A stretch of DNA of 64,000 nucleotides from Bin5 sp965221145 (lineage in GTDB: Bacteria > Chloroflexota > Anaerolineae > Caldilineales > Caldilineaceae), in assembly GCA_965221145.1 (NCBI GenBank), contig OZ244877.1, positions 5,084,001-5,148,000 of the forward strand. Direction: 5' to 3'. Below the pieces are notes generated by a model, which was given only the letters and a program-made list of their open reading frames with translations, ran no database searches and was not told the origin of the DNA. Position 1 is the first letter of the stretch; each line of letters begins with the position of its first letter. Below, in pieces: positions 53,185 to 61,003 of this stretch. A program made the translations under genes and the position numbers.

Positions 53185-54174
53185 CTACTGCTGAACGGAA
53201 CTGTCCGGGCCTGGCACGTTGCCCGTCTCCACACCCTCCATCAGCCTAGGGTCGCCGCCGAGGACGATGGCCATTGTCATCAGGTTTTCCACCATCATGC
53301 TGATATAGGAGTGCTCAGGATCACCCGGATCACCCGGCAGATCGTCGTCGCTCAAGGTACTCACATAGGCAACGCCCGCCTCGCGGCCGAGTTGCCGCAG
53401 AATCGGCGAGGGGAAGACCTCCGAGCCAAAGATGGCGGGCACGCCGCCGGCGCGCAACTGCTCGATGAGCGCCGCCACTTCCTGCGCCGATGGCTCGGAG
53501 AAATCGGAGGGTTGAACCGCTCCCAGCACTGTGTAGCCGTAGCGGAGCGCAAAGTAAGCGAACGAGTCGTGATAGGTGAACAGCTTGCGGTTTTCCTCGG
53601 GTATGCTGGCGGTCGTCGCCTGGATGGCGGCATCCAGCGCCTCGATGCGCGCCGCGAACTCGTCATAGTTGGCCCGGTAGGCGTCGCCATTCTCAGGATC
53701 GTGCGCCGTCAGCTTGTCGCGCACAATCTCTGCATACTTGAGCGCGAAAATCGGATCGGTCCACAGATGTGGATTGGGACTGCCGGCCTCTTCAGGAAAG
53801 GAGAAATCGTATACATAGTTTTCCGGCTCGATCACCATCTCACCCAGCAGAACGATCTCCGCCCCCTCTTTCAGATTGGCCTCGGCCATCCTCATTGCCG
53901 ACTGCTCCAGGTGTAGCCCGTTTGTGAAGATGAGGTCGGCGCTGGCCAGCGTCACGGCATCGGACGGCGCCAGTTCAAAGGTATGCGAGTCGGTGCCGGC
54001 CGGCACGAGACCGGTGAGATCAACATGATCGCCGCTAATGTTATAGACGATGTTGGCAATGGGAGAGACGGTAGCGACCACCTGCAAACGTCCCTTCGGC
54101 GAATCCGACCCGCCTGCGTTACAGGCGCACAGGAAGATGAGCAGAGCCAGCACTGACAGTTTACGGAATGCCAT
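53185..54174 (-). CDS. Second zinc/manganese-binding lipoprotein, without His-rich loop
   Basis: 329 aa. Lipobox LIFLCACN (Cys about 18). Aligns throughout with the protein at 51406-52599 (LQVVATVSPIANIVYNISGD; YHDSFAYFALRYGYTV; DDDLPGDPGDPEHSYISMMV) but the 70-residue His/Asp loop is replaced by a short FSFPEEAGSPNPHLW. Ligand His residues are kept. First gene of the operon, a paralogue probably made by duplication, with likely difference in affinity or metal delivery. Confidence 0.9.
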   Translation of the reverse strand: MAFRKLSVLALLIFLCACNAGGSDSPKGRLQVVATVSPIANIVYNISGDHVDLTGLVPAGTDSHTFELAPSDAVTLASADLIFTNGLHLEQSAMRMAEANLKEGAEIVLLGEMVIEPENYVYDFSFPEEAGSPNPHLWTDPIFALKYAEIVRDKLTAHDPENGDAYRANYDEFAARIEALDAAIQATTASIPEENRKLFTYHDSFAYFALRYGYTVLGAVQPSDFSEPSAQEVAALIEQLRAGGVPAIFGSEVFPSPILRQLGREAGVAYVSTLSDDDLPGDPGDPEHSYISMMVENLMTMAIVLGGDPRLMEGVETGNVPGPDSSVQQ

Positions 54175-54546
54175 ACGCGCTTACGTCTTTCCTCTGGTTA
54201 CGTGATTACCGAATGCGCCCCGCCCGAAAAGGAACTTACTGGAGCATACAACCATACCGCCAATCTTGGCCAATTCTCTCTAGCGAATTGTTGCAATTGC
54301 TTTGCACCATACCATGTTCGCGGCAGCGCCGCCAATTAGTTTACCAGGTCTGGCGCCTCAATCCATTTTGGACTTCGCCCTGGGATCGCGGATGTCTCGC
54401 CGATCTTGAACAATATGCAGGACGGGAAACAGCGTGTCTTCAATGTGATGGCGGTTGCACCCAATCGTTGACCCTATTGCTGGCCTCCGCTATACTGCAC
54501 GAAAGCCCTGTCCGATTTTTCGCGCCCGATTACAAGGAGAATCCAT
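54175..54546. other. Divergent intergenic region
   Basis: No gene supported. It separates the leftward metal operon from the rightward dioxygenase gene and holds the promoter at 54468-54496. The metal-operon promoter and operator must lie in its left half but are not obvious. Confidence 0.5.
54468..54496 (+). promoter_or_regulatory. Sigma70-type promoter of the dioxygenase-amidase genes
   Basis: TTGACC, 17-bp spacer, TATACT; 50 bp before the start codon, with AAGGAG as ribosome site at 54534-54539. Confidence 0.65.
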
Positions 54547-55590
54547 ATGGCATCTGTCCCGATTGCACCCGTGGCGCCTCCCATTGGCGCGCCCAACCTT
54601 GCGCCGGAGGCGCCGCCATCCCGTACCCTTGAACCGGCCAATGGGATGACAACGTCCGCATCTCCTGAAAGCATCAAACAGTTCTACACTAAAAATGGCT
54701 ACTACATTCTGCCGGATGCGTTGACGCCGGACGAGGTGGAGGAGCTTCGCGCCGAGACCACCGCCATCTGCAAGGGCGAACGGGGCGATGTGGACGGCTT
54801 CGAATCCAACCTGCCCGGCGAAAGCGGGGAGGATGTGCTGCGCCGCTATCTCTGCATCCACTTTCCGCACAAGATTTCGCAAGTGATGCTGGGCTATCTC
54901 GGCCATCCGCAGATCGCAAATGTGCTCACACAGATCATCGGGCCGAACGTGAAATGTATGCAGTCAATGCTTTTCATCAAGGCGACGGGCAAGCCGGGCC
55001 AGGCCTGGCACCAGGACGAATACTTCATCCCCACTCGCGACCGCACGCTGACCGGCGCCTGGATCGCGCTGGACGACGCCACCGTCGAGAACGGCTGCCT
55101 GTGGATCATCCCCGGCTCGCACAAGCGCGGTATCCTCTGGCCCCAGCACGACCACGAAGACACGCGCTTCGACTGCGCGGGCGAGGCCTACGGTTTCCCC
55201 TATTCCGACGGGGATTCGATCCCGGTGGAGGTGAAGGCCGGCTCGCTGGTTTTCTTCAACGGCTACCTGCTGCACCGCTCCTTCCCCAATCGCGCGCAGA
55301 GCGGCTACCGGCGCGTTCTGGTCAACCACTACATGAGCGCCGAGTCCCTCCTGCCGTGGCGGGGGCCGAAGGAGGGCCAGCACATGGCCATCGCCGACTA
55401 TCGGGACATTCTGATGATCGCCGGTGAGGATCCTTACGGCTGGAAACCGCTCGAGGAGTTGGCCGCGCCCAAAGTGCGGCCCAGCGGCGAGGGCGGCTGT
55501 GAGCAGTGGCGGCGGGGACCGAAACGGGAAAAACTTCCTTTCTTCAAAGATGGCTTTCGCGCCGGGGACGCACCTGACGATGACGACTGA
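54547..55590 (+). CDS. Phytanoyl-CoA dioxygenase (PhyH) family protein
   Basis: 347 aa. Fe(II)/2-oxoglutarate site: GQAWHQDEYF (HxD, about 155-158) and the distal His in GYLLHRSFPN, with Arg in SGYRRVLV for 2-oxoglutarate. Opening KQFYTKNGYYILPDALTPDE is typical of PhyH. The first 35 residues are Ala/Pro-rich and may be an extension. Substrates in bacteria are mostly unknown. The amidase gene starts inside the last 11 bp, so the two are coupled. Confidence 0.9.
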   Translation: MASVPIAPVAPPIGAPNLAPEAPPSRTLEPANGMTTSASPESIKQFYTKNGYYILPDALTPDEVEELRAETTAICKGERGDVDGFESNLPGESGEDVLRRYLCIHFPHKISQVMLGYLGHPQIANVLTQIIGPNVKCMQSMLFIKATGKPGQAWHQDEYFIPTRDRTLTGAWIALDDATVENGCLWIIPGSHKRGILWPQHDHEDTRFDCAGEAYGFPYSDGDSIPVEVKAGSLVFFNGYLLHRSFPNRAQSGYRRVLVNHYMSAESLLPWRGPKEGQHMAIADYRDILMIAGEDPYGWKPLEELAAPKVRPSGEGGCEQWRRGPKREKLPFFKDGFRAGDAPDDDD

Positions 55591-57052
55591 ACTCTGCTTT
55601 CTCAACGCAACTGAACTGGCCGCCGGTATCCGTCGCGGGGATTTTTCCAGTGTCGAGCTGACTGAGGCCCACATCGCCCAGATCGAGCGCGTGAATCCGG
55701 CCGTCAACGCCGTCGTAACTTTCCTGCCGGAGCAGGCGTTGGAACGCGCCAAGGCCGCGGACGACGTGCTGGCGCGCGGCGAAAAGGTCGGCCCTCTGCA
55801 CGGTCTGCCGATGCTGCACAAGGACACAACCGATACCGCCGGCATTCGCACGACCTACGGCTCGCCGATCCACCGCGACAATGTGCCCGTGCAAAGCCAG
55901 TTGATCATCGAGCGGCTGCACGCGGCCGGCGCCATCCCGATGGGCAAGACCAATGTGCCGGAGTTTGGGGCCGGTTCCCAGTCGTTCAACCCGGTGTTCG
56001 GCGCGACCGGCAATCCCTATGGCCCGACCAAGACCTGCGGCGGCTCCAGCGGCGGCCAGGCGGTTGCGCTCGCCTGTGGCATGACCCCGGTCGCCGACGG
56101 CAGCGATATGGGCGGCTCGCTGCGCAACCCGGCCAACTTCTGCAACGTTGTCGGCTTCCGCCTCTCAGCGGGGCGGGTGCCGGTCTGGCCCAAGATGACG
56201 GGCTGGTCCTCGCTGTCAGTGCAGGGGCCGATGGGTCGCACCGTCGCCGACGTGGCGTTGCTCCTCACTGCAATCGCCGGGCCGGACGCGCGCTCGCCCA
56301 TCGCCCAGTCGGAGCCGGGCGCGATCTTCGCCCGTCCCCTGGCGCGCGATTTTAGCGGCGTGCGCATCGCCTACAGCGCCGACCTGGGCGCAGAGTTCCC
56401 GGTCGATCCCCGCGTGACCGCCGCCATCGAAGCGCAGCTGCCGGTCTTCCAACAGCTCGGCTGCGAGTTGACCGAGTTCAGCGGTCCGCCCCAGGGCGAC
56501 CAATGGGCATTGCCCGATTTCAGCGACGCCGACGAGGTCTTCAAGACGATGCGCGCCTGGAGCTTCCACCTCTCCCACGGTCCGCTGCTGGCGGAGCACC
56601 GTCACCAGATGAAAGACACGATCATCTGGAATATCGAGCAAGGAGCGAAACTCAGCGGCGCGGATCTCGGTCGCGCGGAGGTGAAACGCACCGAGTTGTA
56701 CCATGCGATGCGTCACTTCATGGAGACCTACGAGTTCCTGCTGCTGCCGGTCAGTCAGGTTCCGCCCTTCTCCGTCGATCTGCCCTATCCGACCGCGATC
56801 GACAGCGGCGACGGAATTGTCGAGATGGAGACCTATATCGACTGGATGAAATCCTGCTCCTACATCACCGTGACCGGCCATCCTGCCATCTCTGTGCCGT
56901 GCGGCTTCACGCCGGAGGGGCTGCCCGTCGGTGTGCAGATCGTAGGCCGCCATCGGGACGATTTCGGCGTGTTGCAGTTGGCGCACGCCTTCGAGCAGGC
57001 CACGCGCGTCGGGGAACGCCGACCGCGAATCGCACTAGCCGCTGACCACTAG
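55580..57052 (+). CDS. Amidase signature-family hydrolase 1
   Basis: 490 aa from ATG 55580, overlapping the dioxygenase stop. Catalytic triad of the family: Lys in LPMLHKDTTDTAGI (about 79), cis-Ser in KTCGGSSGGQAVALACG (about 156) and nucleophile Ser in DGSDMGGSLRNPANF (about 180). Length and motifs match Glu-tRNA amidotransferase A-like general amidases; no gatB/gatC nearby, so hydrolysis of a small amide is more likely than tRNA work. Ends 4 bp inside the facing amidohydrolase stop. Confidence 0.92.
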   Translation: MTTELCFLNATELAAGIRRGDFSSVELTEAHIAQIERVNPAVNAVVTFLPEQALERAKAADDVLARGEKVGPLHGLPMLHKDTTDTAGIRTTYGSPIHRDNVPVQSQLIIERLHAAGAIPMGKTNVPEFGAGSQSFNPVFGATGNPYGPTKTCGGSSGGQAVALACGMTPVADGSDMGGSLRNPANFCNVVGFRLSAGRVPVWPKMTGWSSLSVQGPMGRTVADVALLLTAIAGPDARSPIAQSEPGAIFARPLARDFSGVRIAYSADLGAEFPVDPRVTAAIEAQLPVFQQLGCELTEFSGPPQGDQWALPDFSDADEVFKTMRAWSFHLSHGPLLAEHRHQMKDTIIWNIEQGAKLSGADLGRAEVKRTELYHAMRHFMETYEFLLLPVSQVPPFSVDLPYPTAIDSGDGIVEMETYIDWMKSCSYITVTGHPAISVPCGFTPEGLPVGVQIVGRHRDDFGVLQLAHAFEQATRVGERRPRIALAADH

Positions 57053-57903
57053 CCACCGGCGTTTTCAAGGCCCCAGATTCGGGCAGCTGTGCCGCCAAGA
57101 ATCCCGTCTATGTCATCCTCGCTGAGGAACGGCAGCCCTTCACGGATGAGGCGGATCTCCTGCGCAAGGGGCGGCCAGTTGTGCTTGAGGCGGTGGTGGC
57201 CGGGGTAGCCCGTGCCCCAGATCATGCGCCCGGCGCCGAATGCCGAGAGAGCCTGCGCGATGAAGGGATGCACATCGGCGTATGGATAATCCTGGCGGGC
57301 GTGCCCGGCGACATCCGACAGCTTCATGTGGATATTGTCGTAGCGGGCGAGGTCCAGGATGGGCTGGTAGGCCGCTTCATCGGTTTCGACCTGTGGATAG
57401 CCCAGGTGGTCGAGTATGAGCGTTACATGCGGATGGCGCTGGGCAATGACCGCGATCTGATCGGCGTCCTCGGCGCGCAGATGGAACTGGATGATCGCAT
57501 CCAGCGCCGCAATCTCTTCCCACATCGGCCCGTTCTGTCGCGTCAAAAGGATCTTTTCGTCAGGATAATACATGGGATGGAAGCGGAACCCCGCCAGGCC
57601 GCGTTCCTTGACCCAGTAGCGCACCTGCTCCGCATTGTCCCCATCTTGCGGGTCGATCAGACCGTGCCCGATGAATCGTCCGGGAAAGCGCGCCGCGGAA
57701 TCGGCGATGTAGCCGTTGTCCCAGGTGGACCAACTGGTCTGCACCAACACGGCCCAATCTACGCCCTGCTCGTCCATCTCTGCCGACAGTTCGTCGGCTG
57801 TGCCCGGTTCGTCGGGGTAGCTGTTCCAGGTCGGGGCGGTCGGGCCGACCGGATATCTGGGCGGGTCGATCTCCCAAACATGAACGTGGGTGTCTACAAG
57901 CAT
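57049..57903 (-). CDS. Amidohydrolase 2-family (TIM-barrel) hydrolase/lactonase
   Basis: 284 aa from ATG 57903 (GAGGGAGCTTCTT upstream). N-terminal metal motif VDTHVHVWEID, then ILDHLGYP and the final Asp/His region WGTGYPGHH and EDDIDGILGGTAARIWGL, the standard order for Amidohydro_2 (PF04909) proteins such as dicarboxylate lactonases and decarboxylases. Its stop overlaps the amidase stop on the other strand. Substrate unknown; context suggests carboxylic acid catabolism. Confidence 0.88.
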   Translation of the reverse strand: MLVDTHVHVWEIDPPRYPVGPTAPTWNSYPDEPGTADELSAEMDEQGVDWAVLVQTSWSTWDNGYIADSAARFPGRFIGHGLIDPQDGDNAEQVRYWVKERGLAGFRFHPMYYPDEKILLTRQNGPMWEEIAALDAIIQFHLRAEDADQIAVIAQRHPHVTLILDHLGYPQVETDEAAYQPILDLARYDNIHMKLSDVAGHARQDYPYADVHPFIAQALSAFGAGRMIWGTGYPGHHRLKHNWPPLAQEIRLIREGLPFLSEDDIDGILGGTAARIWGLENAGG

Positions 57904-58067
57904 AAGAAGCTCCCTCAACCGGCGCAGTGGCCGGTGATCGGTGGCTAGTTGGGTTGGCAGCTTGGCAACAGCTTTGGCATAATGCAGGAAGGGTGCGCGA
58001 AATTCTGAACGGTTGACATTTCTTCTCTCTTCGCCCCCCTACGAGCCGAGGCGCAACGAAATCTCTC

Positions 58068-58136
58068 GCGCTCATAGAACGGAGCGGTAGCGCATTTGGC
58101 ACTGGCGCTCACATAGCGAAGCGGCAGCGCATTGAA
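58068..58136 (-). repeat. REP-like repeat family B, tandem pair
   Basis: Two short forms in inverted orientation relative to those at 27.1 and 40.6 kb (GGAGCGGTAGCGCAT and GCGAAGCGGCAGCGCATT). They fill the 303-bp gap between the amidohydrolase and the thioredoxin-like gene, which has no other gene. Confidence 0.7.
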
Positions 58137-58206
58137 TGACGACATCATCCCACAGGTGACAGATGCGATGCAAAGAACTGAAAAACCCGCGACGCAGGAG
58201 CGATAC

Positions 58207-58800
58207 ATGACACGCTTTCACAGACTGACTACTCTGGTCTTCATCCTTTTGGCCCTGGCGCTGTCCGGCTGCGTCGCGCTGCCGAGCGAGGATATGCCCT
58301 CCGCCGACGCCGATCAGGTGGCGCAGGCGACCGAGGCGCCGGCCGCGGAACCAACGCCGACAGCGATCGAAGAGCCGATCCCCACGCTGGTGGTAGAACC
58401 GACTCCGACCGAGGAGCCTGAACCGACAGAGGTCGCGCTCGGGCCGCCGCCCGCCTTCACCGAAGAGTTGCACGCCACCGACCCGCAGACGGTTGTGCTC
58501 GGCTCGGGCCGCCCCCAACTGCTCGAATTCTTCGCTTTCTGGTGACCGGTCTGCGTTCGCTTTGCGCCTGTGGTTCACAGGCTGGAAATCGACTACTGGG
58601 GACAGGTTGAGTTCATCTATCTGGACATTGACGACAGGAACGCGGCCCCCTACAAGCAGCAGTTCGGCTTTCGCTACCAGCCCCATCTGATCTTGCTGGA
58701 CGGAAACGGGAATGTGGTGCAGGAATTTATTGGAGAGCGGCCTGAGGCGGAATTGCGGGCGGCGCTGGATCAGCTGATTGCAGCGACCAGTGATCAATGA
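58207..58800 (+). CDS. Thioredoxin-like lipoprotein with in-frame TGA at the first active-site Cys (candidate selenoprotein)
   Basis: 197 codons from ATG 58207 (GGAG 6 bp upstream). Signal with lipobox ALALSGC, a Pro/Thr/Glu linker, then a thioredoxin fold: LLEFFAFW, then TGA at 58543-58545, then PVCVRFAPVVHRLE, a central YLDIDDRN strand, cis-Pro in YQPHLILLDGNGNVV and a C-terminal helix. The TGA falls exactly where the CxxC motif needs its first Cys, the frame continues without another stop to 58800, and a hairpin follows at SECIS distance. Reading TGA as selenocysteine gives a UxxC redox site. A plain TGC/TGT to TGA nonsense mutation is the alternative. Confidence 0.7.
58543..58582 (+). promoter_or_regulatory. 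Candidate bacterial SECIS element
   Basis: TGA, then 27 nt later a GTT apical loop closed by a perfect 7-bp stem GCCTGTG/CACAGGC (58566-58582). Published bacterial SECIS rules ask for a 3-14-nt loop with a G among its first two bases, 16-37 nt after the UGA; both hold. The lower stem is weak. Confidence 0.55.
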
Positions 58801-58852
58801 TGAGTGACCAACAACGCTACTGGGCGCTATCCTCTGGCGACTTGCCAATATA

Positions 58853-60409
58853 ATGTCAGCAGAACTCTGCGAAGTGACGATCGCCCAGTTGCAGATCGAT
58901 ATGGCCGCGGGCGCGCGCACGGCTGGCGACATTACTGAGGGCTATTTGGCGGCGATCGCGACCGTGGACGACGCCTTATGCTCAGTGATCGAGACCAATC
59001 CGGACGCGCCCGCGATCGCGGCGCAGTTGGATCGCGAACGCGCGGCCGGTCATCTGCGCGGCCCGCTGCACGGCATCCCCATTCTGTTAAAGGATAATAT
59101 CGACACCGCTGACCGGATGCAGACGACCGCCGGTTCGCTGGCTCTGCTCGGCTCGCGCCCGGCGCGTGAGGCAACCGTTGCGGCTGCCCTGCGACAGGCG
59201 GGCGCGGTCATTCTGGGCAAAGCCAACCTGAGCGAATGGGCCAACTGGCGCTCCACCAGCCCGACCAGCGGCTGGAGCGCGCGCCGCGGACAGTGCCGCA
59301 ATCCCTATGATCTGACGCGCAACCCGTGCGGCTCCAGCTCCGGCTCGGGCGCAGCGGTCAGCGCAAATTTGGCGGCGGTCGCGCTGGGCACCGAGACCGA
59401 CGGCTCGATCGTCTGTCCGTCCAGCGTTTGCGGCATTGTCGGAATCAAGCCGACGGTCGGCCTGAGCAGCCGCGCCGGCGTTATCCCCGTCTCGCTTTCG
59501 CAGGACACGGTCGGGCCGATGACGCGCACCGTTGCTGACGCCGCCGCGACGCTCGGCGCGCTCACCGCCGCCGACGTGCGCGATCCGGCGACGGGCGTTC
59601 AACACAGGCGAATCCACAACGACTATCGCCAATTCCTGGATGCCGACGGCCTGCGCGGCGCGCGCATCGGCGTGGCGCGCAAGGCGGTTAGCGGATACGA
59701 CGCCGCGACCGACAGGGTATTTGAAGAGACGATCCGGGCGATCCGCGACGCGGGCGCAGAGGTGATCGACCCCGCCGACATCCCCACGATTGGCGATGAA
59801 AGGTTGGGCGCAAGCGAACGGCTCGTCATGCTGACCGATTTCAAGCATAACATTGCCGCCTATCTGGCAACGCGGGTCGTCGCGGATGCGGAGATGCCCC
59901 AGCCGCGCACGCTCGCCGACCTGATCCAATTCAACCTGGACCACGCCGAGCAGGAGATGGCACTTTTCGGCCAGGAGCAGTTCGAGCGAGCGCAGGAAAG
60001 CGGCCCTCTCGATGGGGAGGCCTATCTGCAAGCGCTGGCGACGGGACGGCAACTGGCCGGCCCGGAGGGGCTGGACGCGGTGCTCGACGGGTACAATCTG
60101 GACGCGCTGATCGCGCCGACGGGTGGGCCGGCTGTGTCCCTTGACCCGAAAATCGGGAATCCGTTTCGGGGCCGCAGTTCCAAATGCGCGGCGGTGGCAG
60201 GCTACCCGCTGGTGACCGTTCCCGCCGGGTTCGTGACGTGTGGGATCGATACTGACGCGGAAGTCGAATTGCCGGTCGGTCTTACGTTTATGGGCCGCGC
60301 ATGGAGCGAGCCGACATTGATTCGGCTTGCCTACGCATTCGAGCAGATTACCCAGGTGCGCCGTCCGCCACACGGCATCGGCCAGTGGCCCGTATCAGAA
60401 GGAAAGTAG
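58853..60409 (+). CDS. Amidase signature-family hydrolase 2
   Basis: 518 aa. Triad: Lys in IPILLKDNIDTADRM (about 83), cis-Ser in NPCGSSSGSGAAVSANL (about 160) and nucleophile Ser in GTETDGSIVCPS (about 184). The GTETDGSI form and the CGSSSGSG motif are those of plant/bacterial fatty-amide or peptide-type amidases, distinct from amidase 1. C-terminal ITQVRRPP ending is typical. No ribosome site is clear before the ATG at 58853. The CBS gene follows 8 bp later. Confidence 0.92.
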   Translation: MSAELCEVTIAQLQIDMAAGARTAGDITEGYLAAIATVDDALCSVIETNPDAPAIAAQLDRERAAGHLRGPLHGIPILLKDNIDTADRMQTTAGSLALLGSRPAREATVAAALRQAGAVILGKANLSEWANWRSTSPTSGWSARRGQCRNPYDLTRNPCGSSSGSGAAVSANLAAVALGTETDGSIVCPSSVCGIVGIKPTVGLSSRAGVIPVSLSQDTVGPMTRTVADAAATLGALTAADVRDPATGVQHRRIHNDYRQFLDADGLRGARIGVARKAVSGYDAATDRVFEETIRAIRDAGAEVIDPADIPTIGDERLGASERLVMLTDFKHNIAAYLATRVVADAEMPQPRTLADLIQFNLDHAEQEMALFGQEQFERAQESGPLDGEAYLQALATGRQLAGPEGLDAVLDGYNLDALIAPTGGPAVSLDPKIGNPFRGRSSKCAAVAGYPLVTVPAGFVTCGIDTDAEVELPVGLTFMGRAWSEPTLIRLAYAFEQITQVRRPPHGIGQWPVSEGK

Positions 60410-60417
60410 GTGACAGG

Positions 60418-60927
60418 ATGGATTTACAGAGCGATCTGAAGACGGAGCACGTCAGCCATCTGCTTGTCAGCGGCTTCTCGAAAGTGCCCGTCGGCACCTC
60501 GATTCGGGATACGCTCGTGCAGATGCGCGTCGACAGAAAGGTCGTCTGTCTGGTGGTTGACAATCGCGCCGCGCCCGGCGACGCGCAGCCTGACGACGAG
60601 AGCGGCGTGGAGCTTGTCGGCATCTTCACCGAGCGGGACGTGATGCGCAAGGTCATTGATGCGCCGGGCATGTTGGACAGGCCGGTGGATGAGGTGATGA
60701 CCCCCAATCCGATTACAATTGGGCCGGACGCGTCGGCGGCGGACGCACTGCGCCTGATGGACGAAAACCATTTCCGCAATCTGCCAATCGTCGACAAAGA
60801 CGGTAGACTGCTGGGCAATATGACGCACCAGGCGATTATCCAATATCTGGCCGACCGCTATCCGGTCGAAGTATTGAATCGCCCGATCGATCCCGAACGC
60901 TTCCCCCGCAAGGCGGAGGGCGGGTAA
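60418..60927 (+). CDS. CBS-domain pair protein
   Basis: 169 aa from ATG 60418; an upstream extension overlaps the amidase gene and is rejected. Two CBS motifs: IRDTLVQMRVDRKVVCLVV with GIFTERDVMRKVID, and VMTPNPITIGPDASAADALR with FRNLPIVDKDGRLLGNMTH. Such stand-alone pairs bind adenine nucleotides and sense energy state. It lies directly upstream of the korAB genes (76-bp gap) and may report nucleotide levels to that enzyme; this is inference. Confidence 0.85.
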   Translation: MDLQSDLKTEHVSHLLVSGFSKVPVGTSIRDTLVQMRVDRKVVCLVVDNRAAPGDAQPDDESGVELVGIFTERDVMRKVIDAPGMLDRPVDEVMTPNPITIGPDASAADALRLMDENHFRNLPIVDKDGRLLGNMTHQAIIQYLADRYPVEVLNRPIDPERFPRKAEGG

Positions 60928-61003
60928 CACCAGTGGCCGGTTGCCAATGCGTTGCTGGCCATTCACCACGAGCCACTGTCGTTAGACCGGATGGAGAACG
61001 CAC

